64,000 bases of DNA from Prochlorococcus sp. AG-363-P01 (GTDB taxonomy: Bacteria > Cyanobacteriota > Cyanobacteriia > PCC-6307 > Cyanobiaceae). Shown here one piece after another: positions 7,127 through 16,839 of the stretch; positions within the stretch are counted from its first letter, which is position 1; each line of letters starts with the position of its first letter. The stretch is from the NCBI GenBank assembly GCA_003278225.1, contig QCGC01000001.1, positions 173,034 to 237,033 of the forward strand, written 5' to 3'. The notes below the pieces were generated by a model, which saw only the letters and a program-made list of their open reading frames with translations, was not told the origin of the DNA and searched no databases. The translations under genes were made by a program, and so were the position numbers.

Positions 7127-7639
7127 TTGACATTATTTCGCATTGTTATCGGCTTGCCGGTAATTATTGCCCTTGGAAGCAAAAACCTTTACGTGGCGTG
7201 GATTTTAATCCTATTAGGTGGTTTTAGCGACATAGCCGATGGTGTCTTAGCCCGAAGAGCTGGTAAGACTAGTGACTGGGGAGCCAGACTAGATCCATTA
7301 GCAGACAAAATTCTTCTTTTAGCTCCATTATTATGGCTGGCAAAAGAATCTATTTTACCAATCTGGTCTATATGGGTACTAATAACAAGAGAATTGATAA
7401 TTTCTCTATGGCGTTCATATCAAGATAAAGGTGGTCCTGCTTCTTTAGCTGGAAAAACTAAAACAATTCTTCAATTCATAAGCATTTTACTAATGATCTG
7501 GCCTAATGAATTGGGAGGCGAAGAATTTGCTAAGTTTCTACAAATCTTAGGATGTTATTTGTTTTGGGTTTCTTTAATTATTGCATTACTATCTGCCTTC
7601 AAATATCTTAAGATCCAATCAAAGTTTGATCTAAACTAA
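7127..7639 (+). CDS. pgsA: CDP-diacylglycerol-glycerol-3-phosphate phosphatidyltransferase
   Basis: Membrane enzyme that makes phosphatidylglycerophosphate, the precursor of phosphatidylglycerol, an essential thylakoid lipid. The CDP-alcohol transferase signature is complete: SDIADGVLARRAGKTSDWGA followed by RLDPLADK, with the paired aspartates. Several hydrophobic helices flank it. The start is unclear. TTG at 7127 would cut off the usual N-terminal ~8 residues; the frame stays open upstream to a TGA at 7043 with readable sequence KRLSNYANAL but no ATG, GTG or TTG. Its 3' end overlaps the convergent CSP41-like gene by 32 bp. Confidence 0.88.
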   Translation: MTLFRIVIGLPVIIALGSKNLYVAWILILLGGFSDIADGVLARRAGKTSDWGARLDPLADKILLLAPLLWLAKESILPIWSIWVLITRELIISLWRSYQDKGGPASLAGKTKTILQFISILLMIWPNELGGEEFAKFLQILGCYLFWVSLIIALLSAFKYLKIQSKFDLN

Positions 7640-8528
7640 AGTCTGGAGATAATGTTGGATTTAATAGATAATCATTTTGATAACTATCAGAAAATCCATC
7701 TATTAAGTCATAATTAGGAGACCAATTTAATTCAGATTCAGCACGAGTAATATCTGTAAGAAAATGCCCAATTCTTAATGGGAATGCCTTACGGGCTTTT
7801 AAATCAAGGGTATTATGGTCAAATGAAACAGTTTCTACTTGGTCGAGTTTCATTTGACAAGCGGTAGCGGCTATATCTACCAATCCCTTAAAAGTAATAC
7901 CCTTTTTCCCTGAGCAATTATATATTCGATTTTTTGCGCCGTTTACCTCAATACTCTTAGAGATAGCTTCAGCTAAATCACTAACATGGCCTAATTGTGT
8001 TATCCATTCACCATTTCCTGGGATTGGCAAGGGGCGACTATTCGTTATTCGGTCAAAAAACCACCTTTCTATTGGATTATAATTACCTGGACCATAAATA
8101 TATGTTGGACGAAAACTTGTAAAAGGAATGCGTTCCTTAATAAGCCAGCCTTCAGTGTCTACTTTTCCAGAATGCCGACTATTTGGATCTGTTTCATATT
8201 CCTCATCAATAGGCCAGCAATTAGTGCTTTTATATACACCTGCAGAACTTACATATATGAATCTATGTCTAGGCAGACCAGTAAAAAATAATACTTTTTG
8301 TGTGTCTTGAAGTGTTCTTCCAGAAATATCAACGATTACATCAAAATTTCTTCCTTCGAGAGCTCTGAGATCATTATCAATGTTGCGATCACCCTTTATA
8401 TGATGAACGTTATTAGGAACAGGTCTTTTACCACGAGTAAACAGCGTGATCTCATAGCCCTTACTAGACAAATTAGTCACTAAGGCCTTACCAACAAAAC
8501 GTGTTCCACCCAGCAAAAGCGTCTTCAC
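7608..8528 (-). CDS. CSP41-like NAD-dependent epimerase/RNA-binding protein
   Basis: An extended short-chain dehydrogenase, about 306 aa from a GTG at 8528. The Rossmann motif GGTRFVG follows the first strand, and YVSSAGVY, RPTYIYGPGNYNP and LGHVSDLAEAI are conserved in the cyanobacterial and plastid CSP41 group. Plant CSP41 proteins bind and cut RNA and affect plastid translation. The catalytic Tyr-x3-Lys of true epimerases is not seen, in line with that role. The frame extends to 8558, but the GTG places the Rossmann strand at the N-terminus as in homologues. An RNA-related function is inferred. Confidence 0.75.
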   Translation of the reverse strand: MKTLLLGGTRFVGKALVTNLSSKGYEITLFTRGKRPVPNNVHHIKGDRNIDNDLRALEGRNFDVIVDISGRTLQDTQKVLFFTGLPRHRFIYVSSAGVYKSTNCWPIDEEYETDPNSRHSGKVDTEGWLIKERIPFTSFRPTYIYGPGNYNPIERWFFDRITNSRPLPIPGNGEWITQLGHVSDLAEAISKSIEVNGAKNRIYNCSGKKGITFKGLVDIAATACQMKLDQVETVSFDHNTLDLKARKAFPLRIGHFLTDITRAESELNWSPNYDLIDGFSDSYQNDYLLNPTLSPDFSLDQTLIGS

Positions 8529-8625
8529 AACAAAAAATCCAGTGGCCCTTCCATTCAAGCGCTTGGGTTATTAGTACGAAAACCTTATTTACATTCAATC
8601 TGTCTAATACTGACAAAGAACTCAC

Positions 8626-9393
8626 ATGGAAATCATCCCAGCGATTGATCTACTTGAAGGAAACTGTGTTCGACTGAATCAAGGTAAATACAATCAAGTT
8701 ACAAAGTTCAGCAATAATCCAGTAGAGCAAGCATTAAGTTGGCAGAACCAAGGCGCAAAAAGATTACATCTTGTCGACCTTGACGGTGCAAAGACAGGCA
8801 TGCCTATCAATGATGCTTGTATTAGAGAAATAACTGCTGCTCTAGATATCCCTATTCAGTTAGGAGGTGGTATCCGCTCAATCGAAAGGGCAGAAGACTT
8901 ATTGAATTATGGGCTTGACCGAGTAATTCTCGGAACTGCCGCTCTTGAGAATCCTACATTGGTTAACACACTGGCCAAGGATCATCCAGAAAGAATCATT
9001 GTTGGAATCGATGCAAAAAATGGAAAGGTTGCTACTAGAGGTTGGATTAATCAAAGCAATATTCAAGCAACTGATTTAGCAAAGAGTTTTATAGGGTCAG
9101 GAATATCTGCGATTATCAGCACAGATATTACAAAAGACGGAACACTTAAAGGGCCAAACCTATCTGCCCTAAAAGACATGGCCCAAGTAAGTAGTGTTCC
9201 TGTTATTGCATCAGGAGGTATTAGTTCTATATCAGACTTAATTTCGATCCTAGCTTTAGAACATGAAGGAATTAGTGGCGTAATAGTAGGCAGAGCTCTT
9301 TATGACGGAACTGTTGACCTGAGTGAGGCCATAAAAGCAATAGAGAATGGACATATTCAAGATTATCCATCAAATAAAAGTTTTTATGCTTAG
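8626..9393 (+). CDS. hisA: ProFAR isomerase (histidine biosynthesis)
   Basis: A 255-aa TIM-barrel enzyme that isomerises ProFAR to PRFAR, the fourth step of histidine synthesis. The N-terminal MEIIPAIDLLEGNCVRL carries the first catalytic aspartate. LVDLDGA, the phosphate-binding IQLGGGIRS, TDITKDGT with the second catalytic aspartate, and VIASGGISS with GVIVGRALYDG are all in place. Length is normal for the family. It lies alone, divergent from the CSP41-like gene across a ~97-bp gap that must hold both promoters. Confidence 0.96.
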   Translation: MEIIPAIDLLEGNCVRLNQGKYNQVTKFSNNPVEQALSWQNQGAKRLHLVDLDGAKTGMPINDACIREITAALDIPIQLGGGIRSIERAEDLLNYGLDRVILGTAALENPTLVNTLAKDHPERIIVGIDAKNGKVATRGWINQSNIQATDLAKSFIGSGISAIISTDITKDGTLKGPNLSALKDMAQVSSVPVIASGGISSISDLISILALEHEGISGVIVGRALYDGTVDLSEAIKAIENGHIQDYPSNKSFYA

Positions 9394-9498
9394 TACCTAG
9401 CCTTGTTGGTTTATAACCCATTAGATTAATTCCTTTACAGACTCATCAGGATTAGGACTGGAGAAATTCAGTAATGCTGGTTATCTTATTAATACAAG

Positions 9499-11178
9499 AT
9501 GAATATGGAGACTAATTTGGCCGAGGGAGAATCAAATCAGATCCTCTTACTAGCTCCAAATTTATTAGGAGAATCTTTAGCTCTGCAGTTAGAGAATGCA
9601 GAGCCTGACTTAAAAGTTCTGTTAGAGGAAAATGCACTCACAAGGAGTCCTTCATTAGTGATATGGATCTTAGAGAGTGTTGAAGTCCCAAGTGCTATAG
9701 AACTTGAACTGAGAAATCTACAAGAATATTGGGGAAAAGTACCACTTCTACTGATTTTGCCAGCAAAGCTAACGCTAAAAACAAATCAATTCTTCCAATT
9801 TGACTGCCCTGGCCTGCTTCAAGATCCCGACTTTGAAACTTTAAGGGAGTCGATCGAAACTATCATCTCAGGTGGACGAGTTGTAAGACTAAAAGATCAA
9901 TCAAAAGATCCATTGCTTAATAAGCCATCCCCTATAGGACTTGGTCAATGGTTTTTGTTAAGTGGCGTCCAACAAATTGATGAAGAGATTAAGAATATAG
10001 AGTTCCTTCTAAATAGAACATCTAACAATTCTTTTAAAGAGATTATTTTATATGGACGTAGAAAAGAACTTAAAGCCGCAAAAGCTCTTCTCTATTGGCT
10101 CTGGGGTCCTCTTAAAATATCTATTCACACATTACAATATAAAGGAGATTCCTTTGACAAGCCAAACCAGAAAATAGGCTCATTTGATTTTCCCCAGCAG
10201 AAAGATTTTGGAACTACTATTAGTCTTAGAAAAAGAGACTCTATAGCAGTGTGGGAAGCAATTCGTGATCATATAGAAACAACAGTCCAAGAAGGGTTAA
10301 CTAATTCAACTGATTCTCTTCTTGCAATTGAAGGCTTAAATCCTACAAAGCAAAAAGCGTTACTCAACGCATTAATAAAACAATTTGATCAGATTATTAT
10401 AACCCTGCGCTCATTAAAAAATGATCATAAGACGTACAAAAAAGACTGGCTCGAACTTCAACCTGAATTACGTCAAAAGGCACTGCAATCCTTAGCGGGT
10501 AGTTACGTAAGGCTTCCTTTTAATGGTGAATTAAAGCTAATTGGTGAACAGTTATTAGCTATGTCCGATTTGCTTGATGATGATGATGAGCTTCCCGATG
10601 CAGAAAAGATGCTGGATCCTCTAATTTTAAACAAGCCAATAATAGTTGATGGTCAGCTATTACCAGCAGATGATCCACGTGCATTTATTCAACTAGAAAT
10701 GTTTATCAGTAATTGGTTGATTAGAATATCCGAAATAATTAGTGCAGAAGTGATTTCAGCCTGTGGAGAATGGCCAGAACTTCGTGGCTACCTTTTAAAT
10801 CCAGAATTAATTTCTACTAGAGAGCTTGAACGTCTACGTAATCAGTTAAACAGTCAGAATCGATGGCAAAACTTAATTAAAAGGCCTATTCAACTTTACG
10901 AGAGTAAACGTCTATTTTATAATTTAAATAATGGTAGAATTGAGCAAGTTCTTGTTACTGAACCTCGAGATAAGGAGCTTAGAGACCTGGACTGGTGGCA
11001 ACAACAAGTAGCACTTTTGGTAGAAGCAAGAGATGCCATAGCACCCCAAATTCAAACCTTAGTCAAAAAATTTGGTGATTTAATGGTGGTTTTGCTTACA
11101 CAAGTCATCGGTCGGGCAATAGGACTTGTAGGAAGAGGAATTGCTCAAGGAATGGGAAGAAATCTTCGCAGAAGCTAA
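9499..11178 (+). CDS. DUF3685 (Ycf55-like) protein
   Basis: A 559-aa cyanobacterial protein. The first ~130 residues look like a degenerate response-regulator receiver (QILLLAPNLLGESLALQLE and later LVIWILES), without the usual phosphoacceptor acidic cluster. The rest matches my memory of DUF3685, related to plastid Ycf55: long helical segments, a conserved LPFNGELKLIGEQLLAMSDLL and a basic, glycine-rich end. No membrane signal peptide is seen. Function is unknown. A 1-2 helix hydrophobic stretch near the C-terminus (LMVVLLTQVIGRAIGLVG) may bind membrane. Confidence 0.7.
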   Translation: MNMETNLAEGESNQILLLAPNLLGESLALQLENAEPDLKVLLEENALTRSPSLVIWILESVEVPSAIELELRNLQEYWGKVPLLLILPAKLTLKTNQFFQFDCPGLLQDPDFETLRESIETIISGGRVVRLKDQSKDPLLNKPSPIGLGQWFLLSGVQQIDEEIKNIEFLLNRTSNNSFKEIILYGRRKELKAAKALLYWLWGPLKISIHTLQYKGDSFDKPNQKIGSFDFPQQKDFGTTISLRKRDSIAVWEAIRDHIETTVQEGLTNSTDSLLAIEGLNPTKQKALLNALIKQFDQIIITLRSLKNDHKTYKKDWLELQPELRQKALQSLAGSYVRLPFNGELKLIGEQLLAMSDLLDDDDELPDAEKMLDPLILNKPIIVDGQLLPADDPRAFIQLEMFISNWLIRISEIISAEVISACGEWPELRGYLLNPELISTRELERLRNQLNSQNRWQNLIKRPIQLYESKRLFYNLNNGRIEQVLVTEPRDKELRDLDWWQQQVALLVEARDAIAPQIQTLVKKFGDLMVVLLTQVIGRAIGLVGRGIAQGMGRNLRRS

Positions 11179-11234
11179 AAAAAGCTTATTGTTATACAAC
11201 ACGACAAAATGACTAAGAGTTGCACAAGTTCCTA

Positions 11235-11804
11235 ATGGCTCATCTGCTCAAAGCAATCTTGAGTCTTTTTATAACCTTGACTTTTGCGATACCAAATGCG
11301 TATGCAGCAAGAGACACAGACAGCTATGACGGAAATATTTTCCCTATTTACGCTGGGAATGGGTCGCTAGTTCCACCTCCAACAAGTCTTTCTGAGTCAC
11401 TTGATAATAAGCGAACAAGTGTAATCATTTACTACTTAGATGACAGCTCGACCAGCAAGGCCTTCGCACCAGTAGTTTCAGGATTGAAACTTCTATGGAC
11501 TTCCTCTATAGATTTATTACCAATTACAACCGATGAAATTCAAGGAACTGAAAACACTGATCCCAGACAAGAGGCCTATTACTGGCATGGCAATGTCCCA
11601 CAAGTCGTGGTCATAAATGGAGAAGGAACGGTAGTACTTGATCAAGAAGGACAAGTCTCTATCGACAGCATTAATGAAGCTATCAGTACTGCAACAGGAC
11701 TCCCAGAGCCATCCTTTTCAATAACTATCAAAAGCTTTAACGAATACAACAGTGAGCCTGCCAAAGATGGATACACTGATAGGCGTCAATCGATAAACAA
11801 ATAA
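11235..11804 (+). CDS. Lumenal/periplasmic thioredoxin-fold protein without CXXC
   Basis: About 189 aa from the ATG at 11235 (a TTG at 11220 is also in frame). The start is a signal peptide: a short positive end, LLKAILSLFITLTFAI, then cleavage after AYA. The mature part reads like a thioredoxin fold (SVIIYYLDDSSTSKAFAPVV as beta1-alpha1, and VPQVVVINGEGTVVLDQEG as the cis-proline strand). The CXXC site is replaced by DSSTSK, so it cannot act as a dithiol oxidoreductase. It is probably a thylakoid-lumen assembly or binding protein. Function is inferred from fold only. Confidence 0.7.
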   Translation: MAHLLKAILSLFITLTFAIPNAYAARDTDSYDGNIFPIYAGNGSLVPPPTSLSESLDNKRTSVIIYYLDDSSTSKAFAPVVSGLKLLWTSSIDLLPITTDEIQGTENTDPRQEAYYWHGNVPQVVVINGEGTVVLDQEGQVSIDSINEAISTATGLPEPSFSITIKSFNEYNSEPAKDGYTDRRQSINK

Positions 11805-11889
11805 AGCGTTATTAATTAATTGACTTTAAACGTGCTCTTTTAGATTTACCTATTACCTTCAAAACATCCTTCAAAGCACACCGGCTATC

Positions 11890-13059
11890 ATGATGTCCGG
11901 ACAACTTATTTACCTTATAACTCCCGCGATCTTTTTTGCATGGCTTGAGTTAAGCCATCGGCTCAGACCGCATTCTCCTCTCCAGTTAAAGACATTCGAC
12001 TGGAGCATCAACAAAGAGGGTAGAAGTCTAAAAGCAGTTGGTTATCTAGAAATTAGGAATCCCCATCCAAGGATGGAAGTCATGGTCCCAGAGTTTGAAA
12101 TCAAGCCCAAGGTTATTGGCAAAGAAAAAGTTAATCAAATACAAATCAAAACAATAATTAGACCTAGATACCCAGAAGAAAGTCAAAGAAAAGATGGCTA
12201 CTGGCAAGCTCATATAATCAAAAGCAACCAAAGTACTCGAGTTTATATATCATTAGAGTTATTAGATGATGAATTACTTAATCCAACTGAATTAGTAGAA
12301 AACATCTGGTTGGACATACATTGGGTTAATTACGGTCCCTTTGGAAGAATAAAACTGCAACAAGGTTTTATTCTTCCTATAAAGTTTCCGATTACACTAG
12401 TATCAGAAAATGCTTACTTTAAACAGTATAAGAACTTCCAATTACTCCCAATAAGCACCCATTTATTAGGAACTCTTGACGACATTAATGAAGTGGTTAA
12501 TAAATATGTGTCAAAATTGATTCGCAAAGGAGATATCCTCACAATAGGAGAGACACCTGTTGCAGTAATGCAAGGTCGATATATTCATCCATCTAATATA
12601 AAACCAAGCTTCGTAGCAAGATTACTTTGCCCTGCTTTTCACCCAACAAGTAGCCTTGCTACAGCATGTGGCCTCCAATCACTTATTAATCTAGTAGGGC
12701 CTTCAAGAGTAATCATCTCATTTCTTATAGGATTTATAGGAAAACTATTAGGCATTAGAGGCCTCTTTTATAGACTTGCTGGATCACAAGCCAGGCTTAT
12801 TGATGACATAACTGGAACCACTCCACCTTATGATCAATGTATAGTTTTAGGCCCTGCCTTCCCAAACAAGGTTTGTGAAAAGCTTTCAAAAGAACTTGGT
12901 ATTGACGTGGCAATAGTCGATGTAAATGATCTAGGCAGAGTTAAAGTTCTTGCGTCAAGTAATGATTGCAATAGGCCTTTATTAGCTAAAGCCTTAAAGA
13001 CAAACCCAGCAGGAAATGCAAATGAACAAACTCCACTTGTACTTGTAAGACCTTGCTAA
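11890..13059 (+). CDS. CofE-like protein (F420-0:gamma-glutamyl ligase family)
   Basis: A 389-aa protein. The N-terminal ~25 residues are hydrophobic (LIYLITPAIFFAWL), an anchor. Residues ~30-160 look like a beta-sandwich unrelated to ligase. From about residue 200 the sequence follows the CofE ligase family, with GDILTIGETPVAVMQGR, FPNKVCEKLSKELGIDVAIVDVNDLGRVKVLASS and the end TPLVLVRPC. Coenzyme F420 synthesis is not expected in Prochlorococcus, and none of its other genes is in the window. The real substrate is unknown; another glutamyl or amide ligation is possible. Confidence 0.7.
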   Translation: MMSGQLIYLITPAIFFAWLELSHRLRPHSPLQLKTFDWSINKEGRSLKAVGYLEIRNPHPRMEVMVPEFEIKPKVIGKEKVNQIQIKTIIRPRYPEESQRKDGYWQAHIIKSNQSTRVYISLELLDDELLNPTELVENIWLDIHWVNYGPFGRIKLQQGFILPIKFPITLVSENAYFKQYKNFQLLPISTHLLGTLDDINEVVNKYVSKLIRKGDILTIGETPVAVMQGRYIHPSNIKPSFVARLLCPAFHPTSSLATACGLQSLINLVGPSRVIISFLIGFIGKLLGIRGLFYRLAGSQARLIDDITGTTPPYDQCIVLGPAFPNKVCEKLSKELGIDVAIVDVNDLGRVKVLASSNDCNRPLLAKALKTNPAGNANEQTPLVLVRPC

Positions 13060-13083
13060 TACAAACACTACAGAATAATTGAA

Positions 13084-14163
13084 ATGAATAAGTCAATCAA
13101 AATTTCTGACATGAATAAAAAAGAAAACACTAATAGCTCGCTTCGCGTGGAAATACTTAAAGCAAGTCACTTTTCCATGCTTTCTTCTATTAATCCTTCT
13201 GAGAAACTCAATTGGCTTCAATTAATGCTCATAAATTGCTGGGTTGCTCAAGCAGAGCGTAAATTTCCTGGCTGGCTCCCAGCAAAAAGACCTTTTTGTT
13301 TGTTAGCTCTTGAAACTAACAAACCCATAGCACTTATAGTTCTTAGGCCATGTAATCTCCGTGGTACCTGCTGGTCAGTAAGCTTTCCAGAATTATTATC
13401 TGATCCTAAAGAATATTCAATCAAGACAATCAGGCTTAATCTCCTACGACATTCATTAGATCACGAGAACAATAGAGCAAGAAGTTGGATCATTAGGTGC
13501 CCAGCTAATGATCAAAATCAACTGGAGACATCACGAGAACTTGGATTTCAACCTTTAAAAATCCTCAATCAATGGCTACCTCCAAAAAATTCTATTAATT
13601 CAAAAATATTAACATCCAAAATTAATAACAATAATTACGAATGGCAAGATATTAATAATACCAATGCTCAATATCTATGGCGTTTAGAACAAGCTGGAGA
13701 GTCAAGTCATCTTCGACAAATTCTCGATCGTCAATCCAAAGATCTTATTCAGCCTAAGCAACCGTTTAATGGGGTTTTAATTTATAAAGATAGCAAGCCT
13801 CACAAAGCAATTGCTGGACTAGTTGCACGTGATTTTTATGAAAATCAATTAATAATTGAATTAGTTAGAGATATTGCATGGGATGAAAGAATTACAAAAA
13901 TGCTGCCTAAAGTTTTACGACAATTAAATAATCACAATAAAGAAATTATTCTCGAGACAAATCATGATGACGAGATTTTAACCAACCTTCTAAATGAATC
14001 TGGTTGGTCTCTTAAGTCAGAAGTTATTCTTCTAGGTCGTAGTTTATGGCGACGCCAAGAAAATAAAAAACTAATTAAGGGAGCAAGGCAGCTTGATTCA
14101 ATGCTAGGACGCTTAAATCCGCAAAATCCGCCCCTTCCAACTCCAAGCCTGGGCAGGAGATAA
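13084..14163 (+). CDS. GNAT-like protein, unknown function
   Basis: A 359-aa protein. Residues 20-165 can be read as a divergent GNAT fold: MLINCWVAQAERKFPGWLP, then FCLLALETNKPIALIVLR, and the closing RELGFQPLKILNQWLPP. The acetyl-CoA loop R/Q-x-x-G-x-G/A is not clear. The C-terminal half (190-330) may be a second copy of the fold, including NESGWSLKSEVILLGRSLWRR, which mirrors the first ending. It is followed 4 bp later by ruvX, suggesting one transcript. Activity is uncertain. Confidence 0.55.
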   Translation: MNKSIKISDMNKKENTNSSLRVEILKASHFSMLSSINPSEKLNWLQLMLINCWVAQAERKFPGWLPAKRPFCLLALETNKPIALIVLRPCNLRGTCWSVSFPELLSDPKEYSIKTIRLNLLRHSLDHENNRARSWIIRCPANDQNQLETSRELGFQPLKILNQWLPPKNSINSKILTSKINNNNYEWQDINNTNAQYLWRLEQAGESSHLRQILDRQSKDLIQPKQPFNGVLIYKDSKPHKAIAGLVARDFYENQLIIELVRDIAWDERITKMLPKVLRQLNNHNKEIILETNHDDEILTNLLNESGWSLKSEVILLGRSLWRRQENKKLIKGARQLDSMLGRLNPQNPPLPTPSLGRR

Positions 14164-14167
14164 TGCA

Positions 14168-14602
14168 ATGCCAAAACCTAAACCACAATCAATTCTATGT
14201 ATTGACGTTGGAAAAAAAAGAATTGGGCTCGCAGGTTGCGACCCGCTAGGAATAACCATTTCAAGGCTTCCAGCAATTCATCGCAAAAGCTTCGAAGAAG
14301 ACCTAATAAGATTCAAAAGTCATTGTCAAACAAGGGAAGTGAAGGGTCTAGTAGTAGGTCTCCCACTAAACAAAGAAGGATTTCCAACAAAGCAGGCAAA
14401 GTATTGCGAGAGATACGGAAAAAAAATAGCAAGAACGCTTAACTTGCCAATAGCTTGGGTAAATGAACACAGTAGTAGTTGGGTTGCTGGAGAGATAAAT
14501 GGCCTACATAACGATCGAACAGGACAACTAGATAGTGCCGCGGCAGCATTGCTACTCGAGCAATGGCTAAGAGAAGGGCCAGAACTTAAACCAGTCCAAT
14601 AA
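14168..14602 (+). CDS. ruvX: Holliday junction resolvase-like protein YqgF/RuvX
   Basis: A 144-aa RNase H-fold protein. The family helps mature the 5' end of 16S pre-rRNA and has been proposed as a resolvase. CIDVGKKRIGLAGCDPLG carries the first catalytic aspartate, VKGLVVGLPLNKEG is the second strand with its glycine loop, WVNEHSSS supplies the acidic residue, and LDSAAAALLLEQWL the final aspartate. It follows the GNAT-like gene by 4 bp and precedes the DUF3727 gene by about 65 bp. Confidence 0.9.
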   Translation: MPKPKPQSILCIDVGKKRIGLAGCDPLGITISRLPAIHRKSFEEDLIRFKSHCQTREVKGLVVGLPLNKEGFPTKQAKYCERYGKKIARTLNLPIAWVNEHSSSWVAGEINGLHNDRTGQLDSAAAALLLEQWLREGPELKPVQ

Positions 14603-14666
14603 AATCATATGCAATAAGGCATGTGAACTGAGATGCTAGATCTTGAGCAATAAAAGCTAAAAGGAA

Positions 14667-15209
14667 ATGTCTCGAGCAGGATCAACCAACAACAACGAAG
14701 TACCAACAGTACTAGTAAGGGATAAGAATGGAACTGCATTGCTATGTTTCCTCGAACAACTAATACCCATTGAGGGCTCGGAATATGCTCTACTCACACC
14801 CGTAGATACTCCTGTTTCTTTATTCCGAATTGCTCAAGAAGGGGATCCAGAATTAATTGAAACCATTTCCAGTAGTGAACCAATCCTAGAAGTAGCTGAT
14901 GTGGTTCTTCAAGAACATGATTTGACATTAATTCGTTCTGCCGTAACCCTTACAGTTACAGGTGAGCTTGACGAACCCGACCCAGAAGAATTAGAAGACG
15001 AAGGTCCAGACGATGATTCAGAGACCTATGAGCTTCTTGTGAGCTTCAGAGTAGAAAATGATGAATACGGGCTATACATTCCACTTGATCCATTCTTTAT
15101 AGTTGGTAAAATCAATGATAATGAAGCTACTCTTGTAGAAGGTGACGAATTCGACAAGATTCAACCACTTATAGAGAATGAATTAGATGAAAGGGAGCTG
15201 TCTAACTAA
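14667..15209 (+). CDS. DUF3727 protein
   Basis: A very acidic 180-aa protein. Residues 12-45 form a DUF1292-like strand pair (TVLVRDKNGTALLCFLEQ), and the remainder fits DUF3727, with a run of Glu/Asp around residues 97-120. It is found in cyanobacteria and plastid-bearing algae; function is unknown. Its stop TAA shares one base with the ATG of the next gene (TAATG at 15207-15211), so expression of the YqeG-like phosphatase is translationally coupled to it. ruvX upstream on the same strand suggests one long operon. Confidence 0.75.
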   Translation: MSRAGSTNNNEVPTVLVRDKNGTALLCFLEQLIPIEGSEYALLTPVDTPVSLFRIAQEGDPELIETISSSEPILEVADVVLQEHDLTLIRSAVTLTVTGELDEPDPEELEDEGPDDDSETYELLVSFRVENDEYGLYIPLDPFFIVGKINDNEATLVEGDEFDKIQPLIENELDERELSN

Positions 15210-15715
15210 TGATTAGAAACTGGCTCAAGCCAGACTGGGAAACAGGTTTAGGCATAGCTAATCTGCCAATTGATCGTTTTATTAATTTAGGTATAAAAGC
15301 GCTAATACTTGATGTAGATGGAACTCTACTCCCAAGACAGGAAAAAAAATTACATAGTTCAGTAATCCTTTGGATACAAGAAGCAAAACTACATCTAGAT
15401 TTACATCTTCTAAGTAACAATCCTTCGAAGAAAAGAATTGAATATATATCAAAGCAAATAAATATAAACTTCACACACAATGCTGCCAAGCCTTCAAGTA
15501 GAGCTTTAAGAAAGGCATTGATTAGTCTTCAGCAAGATCCAAAGCACATTGCAATTATTGGCGACAGAATTTTTACTGATATATTAGTTGGAAATCGACT
15601 AGGACTATATACTGTCTTAGTTCAACCAATAGGCTCAAATGGTAAGACAAGCAAAAACAATACAGTCCAACGATTAGAGCAATCAATCGCTGCAATATTT
15701 GGAGCAATTAAATAA
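15209..15715 (+). CDS. HAD phosphatase, YqeG family
   Basis: A 168-aa HAD-superfamily phosphatase. Motif I is [11 protein letters not shown], motif [14 protein letters not shown], the motif III lysine lies in [15 protein letters not shown], and motif IV is [19 protein letters not shown]. The closest relatives are bacterial YqeG and mitochondrial PTPMT/GEP4-type phosphatidylglycerophosphate phosphatases. A role as the second step of phosphatidylglycerol synthesis, after pgsA in this window, is therefore plausible but inferred. Starts and stops overlap with both neighbours by one base. Confidence 0.85.
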   Translation: MIRNWLKPDWETGLGIANLPIDRFINLGIKALILDVDGTLLPRQEKKLHSSVILWIQEAKLHLDLHLLSNNPSKKRIEYISKQININFTHNAAKPSSRALRKALISLQQDPKHIAIIGDRIFTDILVGNRLGLYTVLVQPIGSNGKTSKNNTVQRLEQSIAAIFGAIK

Positions 15716-16809
15716 TGACACTATGGGTAATAAAAATAGGTACTAGTCTTCTAAGAGGGGATAAAGCAAATAGTACTTCAGAAATAATTGATTCTTATAG
15801 CCAATGTATTGCAGCAAGCAAATCCAGGGGAGATAACATCATCCTTGTAACTAGTGGTGCGGTTGGCCTTGGATGTCAGCGATTAGGTATAAAAGATCGC
15901 CCTGAAGATTTAGTTACTCTTCAGGCAACTGCAGCTGTTGGTCAAGTACATCTAATGGCACTTTACGAAAATGCCATGGAACATTATGGGTGCAACATTG
16001 CACAAATTTTGCTCACTAGAGCTGATCTTGGATCAAGAAATAGATACCGCAATGCTTCAATGACTTTAAAAAAGCTGCTTGAATTAGGAATAATTCCAAT
16101 TGTCAATGAAAATGATACTCTTTCTGCAGAAGAATTGCGTTATGGAGACAATGATACTCTTTCTGCGCTTGTGGCTACAGCCGTTGATGCAGACCAATTA
16201 ATTCTACTTACTGATGTTGATAGGTTGTATTCAACTGACCCAAGGAAAAACTCAAATGCTAAGCCAATTCTCGACGTACATCATCCAAAAGAATTAGATA
16301 CATATGAAGAATTAAGTAATGAAAGTGGTAATTGGGGTACAGGAGGAATCAAGACAAAACTCAATTCAGCTCGAATAGCAACCGCAAGCGGTATTACTGT
16401 TCATCTTGCAGATGGTCGCAGTCCAAGTGTATTAAAAGACTTACTAAAAGGGTCAAGAGGAGGTACTGTTTTTCATCCCCACCCGAGGCCACTTAAAAAC
16501 AAAAAAAGTTGGTTAGCTCATGCACTGAAACCACTGGGGACAATTCATCTTGACAATGGTGCAAGCGAAGCAATTCAAAACAAAGGAGCATCTCTTCTTC
16601 TAGTAGGAGTTAAAAGAGTAGAAGGCAATTTCTCTGCAAACCAACCCGTGAGGATAGTCAATAATAGCTCTCAAGAAATAGCTAGAGGCATTAGCTCACT
16701 AAGCAGTGATTTACTAAAGAATGCACTAGATAACACCAAACCTTCTATACCATCACCCTTAGTGATTCATAGAGATGTACTTGTACTCACAGGCAAGTTA
16801 TTCAGTTAA
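15715..16809 (+). CDS. proB: Glutamate 5-kinase (proline biosynthesis)
   Basis: Phosphorylates glutamate in the first step of proline synthesis. The amino-acid kinase domain spans residues 1-250: VIKIGTSLL at the start, [34 protein letters not shown] and [15 protein letters not shown]. The C-terminal ~100 residues form the PUA domain that is usual in this enzyme. Length of 364 aa is normal. The start codon overlaps the YqeG stop (TAATG), so it ends the ruvX-DUF3727-yqeG-proB run. Feedback inhibition by proline is known for the family. Confidence 0.95.
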   Translation: MTLWVIKIGTSLLRGDKANSTSEIIDSYSQCIAASKSRGDNIILVTSGAVGLGCQRLGIKDRPEDLVTLQATAAVGQVHLMALYENAMEHYGCNIAQILLTRADLGSRNRYRNASMTLKKLLELGIIPIVNENDTLSAEELRYGDNDTLSALVATAVDADQLILLTDVDRLYSTDPRKNSNAKPILDVHHPKELDTYEELSNESGNWGTGGIKTKLNSARIATASGITVHLADGRSPSVLKDLLKGSRGGTVFHPHPRPLKNKKSWLAHALKPLGTIHLDNGASEAIQNKGASLLLVGVKRVEGNFSANQPVRIVNNSSQEIARGISSLSSDLLKNALDNTKPSIPSPLVIHRDVLVLTGKLFS

Positions 16810-16839
16810 ACCAACAATTTCCTACAAGAAACTCTAGCC

